Positions 23,615 through 35,617 of a stretch of DNA of 64,000 bases are shown piece after piece (positions within the stretch are counted from its first letter, which is position 1; each line of letters opens with the position of its first letter). The stretch comes from Enoplolaimus lenunculus. Its lineage: Eukaryota; Nematoda; Enoplea; Enoplida; Thoracostomopsidae. Position numbers and translations under genes: made by a program. Where the stretch lies: assembly GCA_030248215.1 (NCBI GenBank), contig JASANG010003411.1:186001-250000 (forward strand), in the 5' to 3' direction. The notes under the pieces are model-generated. The model did no database searches. It saw only the letters and a list, made by a program, of their open reading frames with translations, and was not told the DNA's origin.

Positions 23615-23690
23615 TTCACCACTACGGGGGGACCCACTCTGGAGGTTTGAGGAGGCCACCCCCGTCTGCTCCGGCACTGTATCTCCGTAC
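23615..23690 (+). repeat. Right-half fragment of the CAGGGCCGGAGCA family
   Basis: GGAGGTTTGAGGAGGCC followed by GTCTGCTCCGGCACTG; no left end. It lies just after the piggyBac element. Confidence 0.55.
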
Positions 23691-24146
23691 TAAAACGCTG
23701 AAATAGCCAATAAGCAACCATCTCCCAAAGTTAGGCTCTGGTTTGCCTCAATATTCAAACACCACCCAAATGAATGAATCCCACCTTGTAATCGGGGGCA
23801 TAGCAGAATTTCATTTGAAGATGGGATAAACCTCATTTAAAGCGTTTTGGTCTCTAGGATCTATAAAAATCATATCAAACCCTAAACTTCCGGGTCATGA
23901 AGTTTTGCGAAGCATTACACCGCAAGTATCAAATCTCTATTCACCAACTAAGATTTATCATAAATTATGGCAAACTTGTATACCATTTACTCTTGAATAT
24001 CTGATTGCTATATCACTATGCCTGAATATTTATGCAATTTTTGTACCTCGCAATAGCTAGCTTCATATGGTTCAGGGGGCCCCAAAATACCCTGAATAGC
24101 CATCTGGAAACATCCCACATTACCTACTGACGGGGTTAAAGGTTTC
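23691..24146. other. Intergenic stretch
   Basis: No open frame of interest, RNA gene or recognised repeat was found. Confidence 0.35.
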
Positions 24147-24365
24147 GGCCAATGTAAAGAACAGGGCGGATACAGTACTATAAGCCATGTTCATAAACCG
24201 AGGCCTAAGCCTAAGTCTAAGTCTAAGCGTAAGAATGAGTTTATTCCTAAGCCTAAGCCTAAAGCCTAAACCTAAACCAAGCCAAAAATTTGTCTAAAGC
24301 TTATTAAGCTTACACTATGCTAGTACAACAGAAAAACATTCCGCCCCAGATCTGTACATGTAAAG
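24147..24365 (-). mobile_element. GGCC-MITE, type A, reverse
   Basis: GGCCAATGTAAAGAACAGGG at the left, CCTAAG runs in two blocks, and CGCCCCAGATCTGTACATG at the right. Confidence 0.72.
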
Positions 24366-24753
24366 GTGGGAGGCAAAATTATTGTATCGTGACTAAACTC
24401 TCTTAAACCCTGTTTGGGTACTGGCCCGCCTGAGCGGCATTGAAACTGCATATATAAACAGTTATGCCCATAACGTTTTCAAGCGCTGAAAACTTCGAGG
24501 TTTTCAAACTGACAAAATATTATTAAAACCTGGGACATGGGGATTAATAACTTTTTGTCAATTTTTTTTAATTTTAAGTTGCGTTTACCGTGAAAGGATA
24601 TTGAAGTTGTTTAAATTGCAAAAAAAGTCGGGTTCCACAAGCATTATTTATGCCCTGTGCCCTTTTTAGCATTTGGTTACTCTGTTAATGAGCTGTTTTC
24701 GTGACAAAACTAATTATCTGGTTCAATGTTGCGGGTTAAGCATTGTCAAACGT

Positions 24754-24955
24754 GGCTCATGTCAAGATCAGGGTCGGAACGTTTTTCTGTCGCACTGGAA
24801 CTGAGTTAGCTTAAGCTTTAGATTATTTTTTTGCTTAAGTTTAGGCTAAGACTTCGGTTTAGGTATAAGATCATTGTTACGCTTGAGCTTCGGCTTAGGC
24901 TTAGGCTTAGGGATACGCTTATATAACTGTTCTGCCCCTGTTCTTTACATTGACC
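24754..24955 (+). mobile_element. GGCC-MITE, type A, exact 8-bp target duplication
   Basis: TCAAACGT at 24746-24753 and 24956-24963. Ends GGCTCATGTCAAGATCAGGG and CCCTGTTCTTTACATTGACC. Confidence 0.9.
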
Positions 24956-25225
24956 TCAAACGTGAAATTATATTGGCTGTTAGCAAAAAAAGTACACCCT
25001 TTAAATTATAATTCAGCTTTCCTAATGTGTATTTAATAATTAGCAGAACCTAAAATGTTTAATGTTTAGTTTTATTTGTGTAAAATGCTAATATTTCAGG
25101 TTTTTTTTAGTTTTGGGCACCAGTTATGCTTAACCTATGATTTTGTACAGAACCAGACACCCGTGCTAAACTCAGAATCATTTCGCTGGCGTAGTGCGTA
25201 TAGTCGAGAGCGTATGACGCAAGAG

Positions 25226-25345
25226 TGTGTAACTTGTAATGTTACGCATGGTACAGAATATACCACCGGGCGTTGTGGTTTTCCGACCTCCCTTAATTAT
25301 GGGAGTCGCTGTCACATGAAATAATCCTAAATGTATACGCGGTTA
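25226..25345. repeat. Foldback-family arm (TGGTACAAAATGTACCACCG family)
   Basis: ATGGTACAGAATATACCACC, GGGCGTTG, CCGACCTCCCTTAATTATGG and GTCACATG match the arm found in two orientations at 44190-44560. Only one arm is clear here. Confidence 0.6.
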
Positions 25346-26059
25346 GCCAAGTGTAAATTTTACAACGTAGACGGGGCGACAACTTTAAGCTTATGCGTAA
25401 ACATAAGCTTAAGGCGAAACTGACTCTATCTGTCCGGCGAGAAAACGCGACACCCGCAAAGGTACAATTTTTGCCTTATAAGATTGCTATTGTAGCATTG
25501 CATTGGCCCAGTAGCCTTTGCAGATGTCCCGTTTTCTTCGAAACTGCCATAGACTAGGCTTTGGTTTTAGGCTATTTTATTTAGTATACCTTAGACTCAG
25601 GCTTAAGCTTAGCATTCGAATTATCCTTAAGCTGTCAGGTTTAAGCTGATATTTTAAAATATGTTTAAGTTATTGTTGCGCCACTAAAGGCAACACGAAT
25701 TTTATTGCAATCGCGTTTGTTTGTAATGCAAATATATATGCAGTTTTCAAACATTTGCAGTCTTTATATTGCAGTTAGGTTGTATTTCAAATAGTTACTC
25801 AAATTTAGCGAAATTGTTTTGACAATTAAATTCAAACACGCATTGAAGTTTAAAATGGCGCAACAGTCTTAATTCGGTCGTTTGACACTTTGTAACCTAA
25901 TTAAGACGTCTGGTTATTGTTTTTTTGTGAAGAACACTTGGTTACCGTTCAAATCTGTGCCGGTCGCGTCTTTGTGTATGTTTGCCACAGCGAAATGTAC
26001 AGGGAGTTGCGGAGTATAATATAATACTAATAGCAAGAGTGCATCCTTTAACATGAGTA

Positions 26060-26350
26060 TGCAACTGGGTACATTCTGGGTAGAAAAGTAGTTAACAAGC
26101 GCGCGTTACATTTTTGGCTTATCCCTCTTATTTGGCAGGGGATCAAAATTTTCATTGATCCTTCATGTGATGTTGCATATACTGAAAAGCGGTCCGATTG
26201 TGTTTTCAGAGTTGGCTGGCGGTTACACGTGAAATGAACGTAAAATTGATCCCACCCCCAAAGTAAACGGAGGTAAGACCAAAGCGCAACGACCACTGGT
26301 AGATTTAGTTCCATGCAAAGTAAAGCTTGTTGCATCATAGTCTTGTTTAA
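26060..26350. repeat. Diverged foldback element
   Basis: The left arm has ATGCAACTGGGTACATTC and TGGCTTATCCCTCTTATTTG. The right arm, read in reverse, has GATGCAACAAGC, TTGCATGGAAC, CGTTGCGCTTTGGTC and TACCTCCGTTTAC, matching the arm consensus of the 44.2 kb element. Confidence 0.5.
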
Positions 26351-26935
26351 GGGCATCACCGACTCTTGGCAATAGTAACGCACAATGGTGTTCGTTGATT
26401 ACTGGTCAAGACTTTAAGCGTCTGTCTAAACGCGGGGGCTGTGTTGAAAAGTTAACGACAGTTCGCAAGGGGTGCTATCTGGATAGTAGCTCCTATTATA
26501 TTTGGCTCGTCGCACGAAGCTATCAAGATGGAAAGTGCGCAACACGCACTAATGCAAAGGAAAAAATGTGGACGAATTTACTTCTGCTTAGAATCCATAT
26601 TTAAACACGATTGATAGTATTATTAAATTATGATTTCGCAGTGTTTTTAGCGTTTTCTATGATAAACAAATACGATCCAGCCGACAGGCCGGCGACCGGC
26701 CAATGGCCGGTTTCATGCCGGTGCACGACACCATTGCTGAGTTATATTTGGTTCAAAAATGTGTTTGGTTTTTGTGTCGCAAATTATTGTTTATGAAATG
26801 CGAACAGTGATATAAACTTCACAAAATGAGTAGATTTTTTTCGTGTTTTAGCAGCGGATCTAGTAAATCATAATCTATAGTAGAATTTTCACGTCAGGAG
26901 TAATTTGCGATAGTTGGTCACTTGTGGGATGTTTA

Positions 26936-27110
26936 GTATTTTTTCACATGAGCATAAATATCACTTTATATGGATCCAATTTCAAGCTGGGGTTTGAACC
27001 CGGAACTTTTGAATGAAACTTTGGAAAGGTAAACGCTCACTACCGCTGATCGACACGACTGTACTCTCACGGACGGTTGCTGTCAGTATTCTGTATGCTT
27101 GAAGGGGTCA
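26936..27110 (-). mobile_element. Ancient TTAACCC MITE copy with tRNA-like part
   Basis: TTTTTTCACATGAGCATAAA at the left and TGAAGGGGTCAA at the right match the family ends loosely. The reverse strand has an AGCGGTAGTGAGCG A-box-like stretch and GGGTTCAAACCCC B box. Confidence 0.5.
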
Positions 27111-29215
27111 AGAATAACTGTTCTATTTCGTAATATTTTTGCGGGATTTTGATGTTTTTATTTCGGATTCTGCCAATTAACTGCTTCAGCCGCCCACTGG
27201 GTTTGATCGAAGTTAAAGATAAGTTGAAGTTCATCTCTGAATACCTAAAATTGTTTTACACTTGTTGTTCCCCCACAATGGAGAAGTTTCTCTCGCCACA
27301 ATAATTTCGTTTTTAAGGGGCGGCCAGCACTGAACGTCTGCGATTTGAAAAGATACTAATCAGAATGGGGGCTACCGCCCCCAAGCCCCCTGCACTAAGC
27401 GCTTCTCTACGCACCAAAACAGTTCAAAATTTTTTCAGTAATTTTAGCTTTTTTAATAACAAAATGCTTAGAGTATCGGGAGCTTGTAGGGCGGCAGACC
27501 CTTATTCCGCTTAGGATCCCTTCAAATCGCAAGGGGTACATGGGGGCGGCAGCTCCCACAGGAAAGCATAAGGCAAATTTGACGAAAAATTTTCGCACTA
27601 GAAACTAGTAGTATTTGAAACTGGAAAACAAAACATTTTTATTTTACAATTGAAAAAGTTTCACTACCCACATTTGCGTAGCGGTAGGCGGAAACTACAA
27701 AAAGCCAAATTTTTGGGAGAGGCACAGGGTGACGCGTATCCAGTTCTACCAACTACATAAGAGACAAAACAATTTTAGAAGGGGCGTTCTCTTCAAAACC
27801 GAAACTTTATACGAGGCTGAAATTTTTCCACGGAGCTGAGCGGCTCACGGGCTGGAATACCTGGTACAAGGGCTACTGCTGTAGTCATGGGTGATTTGTT
27901 TTCGGTCGGGGCTAAGGTTCCTTGGGCACTCTCTTATAATCGATCTGCCAAGAATACCAACATTTCCAAACAGGTTTGTGACTCCGGCTTCTACCAGACT
28001 AAACAAACGTACCAGACAGTTGGCTGTGTTTTTTGTCCTAAAAATGATATGTTTAAGCTAAAACATACACGTTCTGCTTGAGTTACAACAAAATATTAGC
28101 ACAACACCTGCGAAGCTTCAGCCATGCTAATCTGCCTTAATTTGTTTCACCACGAAACCCCGAAACTCATCTTGCGGTCGTATTACATCTTTGTGTCTGA
28201 AGCACAGAAGAAGTCTTTTAGGGTCATGCCCCCATCCGCTTCAAATTTGATCCATATTCCCCCAAGCTGAAATATATTGTCTTGTATTTATATTTTTATG
28301 GCTGCGTACCCTGCTAAAACTTGATCGGTTCCTTTTAGGTTGACGCTCAAGATCCCATGACGTATGAGCAGGTTACGAGTAAAGAAACAACCGGTTGCCG
28401 GTATTTCGTTTATACCCTGTTGGCATTTTCCATTGTTGTTGTTGTTGTTGTTGTCTAAAAAACATAAATATATGACAACTTCATAGCTTGTAGCTTGTAC
28501 TTTTGTTCAAGTTCTAACAAACATTGTTGTATCGCATCTTAGCATGTTTTTGTACTCAGGACCGACCCCTTTGCCAGTTGAACATGCAAGAAGAGAGTCA
28601 AGAAATACTTTAGGAATGAAATGACGAAATTTTACAAGATTGAAATGTCGTAGACTTTGCTCAGTGCCCGAGCAGACAGGAGTAGGGGCAAACTTCAGGG
28701 TGGGGACCGTGAAACTCACGAGCCAAAAGCCAGACGCATTTTAAAACTTCGGCGGTTTTTGATTCAACTGGTAAGGGGGGGTCCCGTTAGGGGTGGGCCC
28801 CCCATGGGGGCGTATGGGGATGGCTGCTCCGGCCCTGACTTTGCTTGAGATGGATAAACATATTATTTGAGAACTGAGGTGCTCTGGGGTCACTTGAGTT
28901 GGAGACTTGCTTCTGCTATAGGAAAATAGCATTGGCCAAAAACCGTGGGCGTTTGAGACAAGAGGGAGCAAAGAAACTACTCCCTCCATCTAAGAATTAA
29001 ACAGTTCAGCATTTTGATCTGGTACGCAAAATTATGTTACCCAGTGGCAGTAGCAGAAACAAAGTTTTGACCCAAAAACCACGATTTATTTAAATATTCA
29101 GATTTTGAGGGTATTGACAGTCCTGTATGATCCACATTTAAAAAATATTGCGAACGAGAGGGTTGCAAGAGAGAATGTTGTTGTGAACCTACCATCCATC
29201 AGACTTATATTAAAA
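27110..29215. other. Intergenic stretch without a supported gene
   Basis: Holds a (GTT)n run at 28433-28456, a GC-rich, CCCC/GGGG-rich patch at 28775-28840 like the hAT-like repeats, and a 64-codon open frame at 27887 that I could not relate to any family. Confidence 0.35.
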
Positions 29216-29219
29216 GATT

Positions 29220-29407
29220 GGATCCATGTAAAGATCATGAGCGAACCGTTTTTCTGCGGGACTGGAAGCGAGTAAGGTTAAGTGTTAGACTAATTTTGTT
29301 GCTTACGCTTAGGCTTAGGGGTAAGCACATTCTAACACTTAGGTTTACGCTTAGGCTTATGAATCTGTTTATGTATACTACTGTTACAGCCCTGTTCTGT
29401 ACATTAG
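29220..29407 (+). mobile_element. GGCC-MITE, type A
   Basis: GGATCCATGTAAAGATCATG at the left, TTTTTCTGCGGGACTGG, TTAGGC runs and GCCCTGTTCTGTACATTAGC at the right. Confidence 0.75.
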
Positions 29408-29476
29408 CTAAAGTCTCGCAAAAATTTTGGTGAAATGTATTCTCTGTACTTCCTTGTATGCGTCTGTCGCGTATCA

Positions 29477-29770
29477 GGAGTGCATAATACAAAAGTGTGC
29501 CACTCTTGGGTTTCCAAATGGTACAAAATGTACCAGCGGGCATTGCGTTTTTGGCCGACCTCCCTTGCTTAAAGGGGGGCGCCTTGTCACATGCAATAAC
29601 CCTAAATTATACTATAAGCGGAGCAATTTTTGTTGTCGGATGCATAAGTCGTTCACCGCACAGGTTGTACCCCCTGTAAATAAAGGCGGGTAGACCAAAA
29701 TGCAACGCCTGCCGGATGCATTCTTGCCTACGCAAAATGTACTCAGTTGCATACTCTTGTTGAAGTACGC
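29477..29770. repeat. Foldback element (TGGTACAAAATGTACCACCG family)
   Basis: The left arm has AATGGTACAAAATGTACC, GGGCATTGCG and GGCCGACCTCCC. The right arm has GGTAGACCAAAATGCAACGCC and ACGCAAAATGTACTCAG, inverted. GTCGGATGCATAAG and GTTGTACC lie near the centre. Confidence 0.65.
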
Positions 29771-30608
29771 ATCATCCATTCTTGCTCGTATAAACGGGTG
29801 TTTTCTGTTTTGGTGCGCTTCGATGAGAATCGTAAGGTTTCACCAGTTGCATGAAACAAATATCAATTTCTATAAATCACCGTACTGACCGATATTCCGA
29901 TTATTACAAATTGTCAGTTCAGGTTAAAGTTCGAGTGCTTAGCGTTCAGAGATTACGCTCAAATATACACGATTTTAATAGCAAAACACGACATAAAATA
30001 TTGAAAACTAATTTGTCAAAGTGCAAATATTACTGCAAGCAATAACAATTAATGTGAATCGAACAACAGTACGGGTATACCGTAATAATTACCACGTCAG
30101 CCCTGCAACCAGGAATTGTTAGTAGAAGTGGCAAAAACATTTGTAAGATGAGCCAAAACGGTTTCTTGTTGACACACAATTGTTCGCTCTGCTGTCGGAA
30201 AAATTTTCTACCAAAAGGATGAAGTTGTCCGAGGGGGGTACCCGATCGACCACTCCCCCTTGCGGTAACAACACTTAGAGCACGCGTTCATAAGTGGCTT
30301 AAACTTTGCAGCGATTATTAAACTTCGCAAAATTTTCATTTGCTATTATATTCTTTGTCTTTTGTGTTGTTTTTGAATTCTGAACGCTAAGCGGCTTAGT
30401 ATTTAATAAATTTCCACCGAGCACACAAGGTTTAAACGACTCGAGCAAATTTGAGGCAAGATTGTTTTTCTTGATCTCTTGCTTAGAGCTAATCACTCCT
30501 GAAAACTGCGTCAGTGATTGGTTAATAGGTTCAATTTTGTTTTCAAACTGGTCCGAACTGTTCGTAGTAGCGACCGTCCCAATTGAAAATAACCTCTATC
30601 GTTCTACT

Positions 30609-30810
30609 GGACAATGTTACTTTTAGGGGCGTAACGGTAGATTAAGCGTGTTCATAAGCCTAAGCCTAAGACTAAGCGTTGCAAAAATGTGTCCCTAAGC
30701 CTAAGCCTAAACCTAAGCCTAAAGCCTAAGCAAAAAATGTAATCTAAAATCTAAACATACTCTTTTATAGACCCACCAGAAACTGGACGCCCCTAAAAGT
30801 AACATGGGCC
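30609..30810 (-). mobile_element. GGCC-MITE, type B, reverse
   Basis: GGACAATGTTACTTTTAGGG at the left, long CCTAAGCCTAAACC runs, and CCCCTAAAAGTAACATGGGCC-type right end. Flanks GTTCTACT and GTTGTATT agree at 6 of 8. Confidence 0.78.
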
Positions 30811-30935
30811 GTTGTATTCTGCAGGTATTGTCGCACCGATAAAACTCGTATTAATCAGAAATCCCGTCCACTCAACACTGTTTGTCAATGACTAAGGTTA
30901 GGGTTAGGATTTGTCAGAACTACGCGATCAGGACG

Positions 30936-31140
30936 ACCGCTTTCTTCGAAGTACTTCGAATATACGTACGTAGTTTTCCCAGTAAATTTCTCCGAAACAT
31001 ATGACCACGCCGAGAATCGAACGTCGGACCTCTCGCTCGTGAGTCAAGCGCGCTACCTATTACATCATGTAGCCATATGTTTCGGAGAAATTTAAGTAGA
31101 AAAACCAAGTATATTCGCAGTATTTCGAGGAAACGGAAGC
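30936..31140 (-). mobile_element. Inverted-repeat element enclosing a tRNA-like sequence
   Basis: Arms of about 70 bp: AAATTTCTCCGAAACATATG ends the left arm near 31003 and its complement starts the right arm near 31072; TTCGAATATACG / GTATATTCGC lie farther out. Between them the minus strand reads AATAGGTAGCGCGCTTGAC, then GTTCGATTCTCGG, a tRNA A and B box at proper spacing. The outer right flank (TTGTCCGGTGACGAATTGTC) has relatives near 33900 and 36190. Confidence 0.6.
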
Positions 31141-31853
31141 GACAAGTTGTCCGGTGACGAATTGTCGTAGATTCAGTTCGTTAGGAGTGAAACCACGCTA
31201 TCACTGAACTACAACTTTGCACCCATCACGACGCCTATTTCTAAACCAGTATCGCAGCAGCGTTTGCAACGTTTGCTAAGGAGCACAAACTTTTACCAAA
31301 ACAACAGTTAAAAAAAGCCTAAAACATATAACGTAATTATCGAAATATAACTTCCATCTGATTTCGTTCTGAAAATTACAATGCTATAAAGATTGACAGA
31401 CAAACATGAGTCGATGAGGTAGAAATGGTTCGCGTGTCTACTGATATCATAACATCGCCAATATGGATCATGACTGTTGACACTGTGTTTACCTAAAACG
31501 GTCAAAATAAGGCGCCCGATATAAGCATACGCCAACTTCACAGTTGAGACTTAAAACTAACGTTGATTTGTTAGGACAGAAATGGCTTAGGGTGGCGCTA
31601 TACTTGTCATCTGTCCCCATCCGTCACCATACGGTTTCGTATCTGAGTCATTTACATACAATGCCATACGGGGACGGTCGGTGCCACACGTCATCAAAAG
31701 TAAAACGTCGCCCTCAAACTTAAGCTGGATTGCGTAAAACAACTCAAAAAAGCTAAACAATTGTTACAAGCGTTTTAAAAGTTTTAAAATATAATTATGT
31801 TAAATTGTACAGCACGTAAAAAAATCCAAAAGACCGAATTTAAGATTATTTAA

Positions 31854-31895
31854 CCCTTTCTTTGCATGAATATTTTCAATTTCTTTTGACATCTA
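31854..31895. mobile_element. TTAACCC MITE, left-end fragment
   Basis: TTAA then CCCTTTCTTTGCATGAATAT, ending after about 40 bases against GGCC-MITE sequence. It lies 60 bases from the full copy at 31959. Confidence 0.6.
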
Positions 31896-31897
31896 AA

Positions 31898-32355
31898 CAT
31901 TTGGGGCGCAACATTTTTGTGCGGAACTGCGACAGTTTGCAACAGAGTATAAGATTAACCCTTTCTCACATGAATATTTTCTATTTCCTCTGAGACCTAC
32001 TTTTATGCTAGGATTCGAACTCCAGTGACTGGAGTGGGAGACGTATACCATCGCCATTCAGCTATAGGAGCTTGACGCTCGAGCCCGAGAGAGTTCTCAC
32101 GTCTTGTGGTGATTTAGTACTATGTATACGTGTTGCAACTGTTAAACACGGTGCGATATATATTCCTTAACGCATATATACACTGCGCTGAGTTGCCTAA
32201 GGCAACTCAAAGTGAGAAGGGGTTAAGCTTTAAACTATTTTTTGCTTAAGATCAGGCTTAGGTATAATGCTCATTCTACGTTTAGGCTTATGCTTAGGCT
32301 TAGGCTTACGAATGTGCTTATACTATAGTTACGGCTATGTTCTATACACTGACCG
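31898..32355 (+). mobile_element. GGCC-MITE, type A, split by a TTAACCC MITE
   Basis: The left part (to 31958) has GGGGCGCAACATTTTTGTGC and CAACAGAGTATAAGATTAA; the right part (from 32223) has TTAAGCTTTAAACTATTTTT, TTAGGC runs and ATGTTCTATACACTGACC. The insertion gives a relative age: the GGCC-MITE is older. Confidence 0.8.
31959..32222 (-). mobile_element. TTAACCC MITE with tRNA-Gly-like sequence, inserted in a GGCC-MITE
   Basis: 264 bp between TTAA at 31955-31958 and 32223-32226; ends CCCTTTCTCACATG and AAAGTGAGAAGGGG. The minus strand has CCTATAGCTGAATGGCGATG, a CTCCCAC anticodon-like loop (CCC) and GGAGTTCGAATCCTAG. The flanks join to AGTATAAGATTAAGCTTTAA, the usual middle of a GGCC-MITE, so the target was the TTAA in that element. 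Confidence 0.88.
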
Positions 32356-33017
32356 ACATTTCTGTGTCTAGCTGGACAAACTAATCTTTATTGGCACACA
32401 GATCTACGATAAGCATATTAATTAGGCTGAAATAATGGTTAAGTTTTGTTTCAATGTTTGCTGCTCTAGTACAGGAAGTGTCATCAATATTTTGCCTGCA
32501 AGCTTATTTCTGTTTTACACCGCGTCATTTGACTTCCGATACGTTTTTGATAATTTCAAAAAGTTTGCACATGAGCGTAGACAGGCATTACGCAACCAGG
32601 ATAACATTCTATAAATATTTCTAAGAGACGTGTTTCTTGTGTGACTGCCTGACGAAGTATCTCAAACATTTTGACAAAAATTACCAAAAGGGGGGACGGT
32701 ATTGACTCCTGAACCCCCCTGTCTGCACCCATGTTTTTTGCATACATACAGAAGCTGCAAGGAACAACTGTTTCTTAAGAACACATGTACTCAAACCGCA
32801 ACAACGATAAGATTTAGCTCATGCTTTGAAGAATATTATACTTCAACTGAAGAATTGAGTTAATTATTGGTGTTTTAATCATTTTTTACTGCGTTTATCC
32901 TAACTTTAGCGACTGATTGCTTTACTTTAGTGAAATTCGAAGCTAAATATTTAGCTATCTTATGTCACGGAGTGCTTGTTATATTTGGTGCTGCCGGTTG
33001 GCTGCTACAAAGTTTTG

Positions 33018-33150
33018 GGCAACAGTTACTTTTAGGGACGTAACAGGTCCGAAACCTCAGCCTAAGGCTAAGCAAAAAATGTAGTCTAGAATCTAAGCGT
33101 ATTCTTTTAGAGACCCACCAGGAAGCGAGACGGCCCTAACAGTATGTGCC
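33018..33150 (-). mobile_element. GGCC-MITE, type B, reverse, 8-bp target duplication
   Basis: AAGTTTTG and ATGTTTTG (7 of 8) at 33010-33017 and 33151-33158. Ends GGCAACAGTTACTTTTAGGG and CGGCCCTAACAGTATGTGCC. Confidence 0.78.
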
Positions 33151-33308
33151 ATGTTTTGAATCAAATCGGTAAAAAAGGTTTTCTGGCAACAAACGGGCAT
33201 AAAACCTGTTTTATCTGAAAACATTATTTGTCTATTTTCGCGGTAAATCTTTCTGTCAATTTTTTGTCTTTGACAAACCAATAACCATAAACTGGTCAAA
33301 TTTTTCTG

Positions 33309-33554
33309 CACTCAAAATAATATTTCTGATATTTAAGAAAAAATTTCTTACATTTTTAAGAAATATAATTAGCAAGGTGCACTTGAAAAGTATTTCTGTT
33401 ATAACAGAAATGTTTTCAAAAAACGTTTTGAAATAATGTCTGAAAACAAACGTCGTCCAGTTATTTTCAGAAATATTGTCTTAAATATCAGCAAAACTTT
33501 TCAGATTAGCCACAGAAAACACTTTTCTGAATAAATTCAGAAATACTTTTTGTG
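33309..33554. mobile_element. Mariner-like MITE (TTTCTGAATTTATTCAG family), reverse
   Basis: CACTCAAAATAATATTTCTG at the left, AATTAGCAAGGTGCACTTG inside, TGAATAAATTCAGAAATAC and TTTTGTG at the right, before TA. Confidence 0.75.
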
Positions 33555-33668
33555 TATGTGGTTTCTATTCGTCGCACGGCAACTCGTCGATCAATAACTT
33601 GTAATCTCATATCTCTATATGACAAATGTTTGCAAATCATTATATATGCATTGGTTTTAGCCTTAGGA

Positions 33669-33891
33669 CACAGTGCAAAAAATGGTGAGACAAATTGGCT
33701 CTCTCCGAAATAGGCTTTTCCGGACTACACAAACTGGGACAAAATTCGACTGCGCCAGAGCCTAATTCGACTCAGTGACTCGCTCAGTGAGTCGAATTTG
33801 ACTCTGGCGGCGTCCAATTTGCCTCGGTTTGTGTACTCCAGAAAAGCCGATTTCGGAAAGAGTCAATTTGACTCAACTTTTTTGCAGTGCA
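33669..33891. mobile_element. Foldback mariner-like MITE (GAGTCAAATTGACTC family)
   Basis: CAGTGCAAAAAATGGTGAG and TTTTTTGCAGTGC ends; the centre has GACTCAGTGACTCGCTCAGT, the turn of the hairpin. Confidence 0.8.
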
Positions 33892-34669
33892 CTCTCAGGC
33901 ATTCAGTTGTCTGGCGACCAATTGTAGATCCTTTATCAACAGGTTGTCACCAGTCTTCCTAGGTTTTCAATTTCTCATATATATACTCATTCCATATCGG
34001 TTAAATGCAAAATTTGCCGTTGAATGAATAATTATTTTTTGTGTTTTAAAGTTTTACAGCTTCCAAAGCGCGTTCGTTGCAAAAGTTTCAATATTTTAAC
34101 ATACCCAAATTGAACAACCAAAGGCACAAATTTTTTCAATTTGTGTTTGTGTTTCCAGCCATTTGTTAGCTTGTTGGTTTTAGATAACTCATTGTCAACA
34201 GGTTTCCGTCCTTCAGAGCTCCCTTGACGCTAGAGTCCCGCAGAGCTGAACTGGAAATACAATTTGGCCGTGGCATTTTGGCCTACAAACCAGCGTACCC
34301 ACTGACTATTAGAGCGATAACTACCTCGTCAAGATTTGTTAATTTTGTTGAGTTGAATTTTGCCCGGTAGCTTTGATGCTCTCAGTCCATCCCTGGATTT
34401 TGAACCGCTCCTCAGGATCCTTGTCTGTATTCCTTGATATATGACAATTATACACCAAGGAGTATTTAATTCGCTGGAAATCAACGCCTGCACAAGGTAT
34501 ATTTCTATCGATTTAATCTTAAATTTAATTTCCATTTCTGACGCGTGGAATCAAAATGCAAACGCAAAAAAATGATTTCATTATTGTTTTTGCAGGCGTT
34601 AGGTCTGCTCCAATATAAAACCAGAATGTTAAATCAACCCGGTATTTTAGGTTTGATTATGTTGTCTAA

Positions 34670-34766
34670 GATATATATGTATATATATTTATATATATAT
34701 TCATATATATGAATATATGTCTATATACATGTATATTCATATATTTTCATATATAATATATTCAGA
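34670..34766. repeat. AT-rich microsatellite
   Basis: TATATATGT/TATATTCATA-type runs. Similar tracts are at 4602-4683 (ATACAT), 11970-12050, 47872-47958, 60195-60251 and 60586-60682. Confidence 0.85.
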
Positions 34767-35617
34767 TTGGGGGGAGTCACAGAACCCCCTAATATTGGCT
34801 AGAGCTTACAAAATCAAACTTGTTGAATACCTGTTAGACCAACATAACCCAACCCGCATTTACATTCGTACGTTTTAGGCTAACAGCAAAAGGTGAAATT
34901 CAGAGTCGTCTTGAATGCAATTGCAACATTTAGAGCGACACAAATTTGAAGTTTCAGGCTGATTAAAATTTATTTGACCAATCCAGCAGAGTGTAAACAG
35001 ATATCCGTTTGCAGCACAAATCGGTGTCCATTTCCGTTACAGAAATAATGCAAATTATATTATTTACGTTCAAAGTTAGTTATAAATCACGTATATCTGT
35101 GCATTTTTGTTACACATATGTTGCAGTTGTTCGAAATGAAATAAGCATTAAAAAGTCATCTAAAATCTTAAAAATTTCCGATGCATCCGCCATGTTTCTT
35201 TGAAATATTTGAAAGACCGGTAAATTTATGCACACCTCAATTGTGTTGGCAGAAAAATAAAACATTTTTGAAACTTTAATACTTCCAATGTTTGTTCTTA
35301 TTGAATTAAAAACTTTAAATTTGCAAAACAAGAAAACGATTTCATTTCACCAGCAAATTCTTCCGCGCTCATTGTATATATTTTTCGCGTTTCTTTGCTC
35401 TGCCGAAACGGGTGTCGGCGGAAAATCATATTTGGGGGCACCGTACAATTTTGGGGGGCGTACAAATGTAGTTCACGATTGTTTACTTTCAGACCGAGTC
35501 GATTTGGGAAGCACAAGCCGAATTTGGGGAGCACAGCACTTCAATGCTTCGCGTTGGGGGACGCCGTTGTCAACCGAACCCATGCCAAAGTTTTCGTAGC
35601 CAGGCATATCAGCCAGG

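Noticed and set aside
26048-26383. 111-codon minus-strand frame
   Set aside because: Overlaps a diverged foldback element; not a gene.
29427-29693. Open frames with many Cys residues
   Set aside because: They are text of a foldback repeat family present in other places with different frames and stops.
30890-30912. GGTTAGGGTTAGG as a telomere repeat
   Set aside because: Only two units, chance level.
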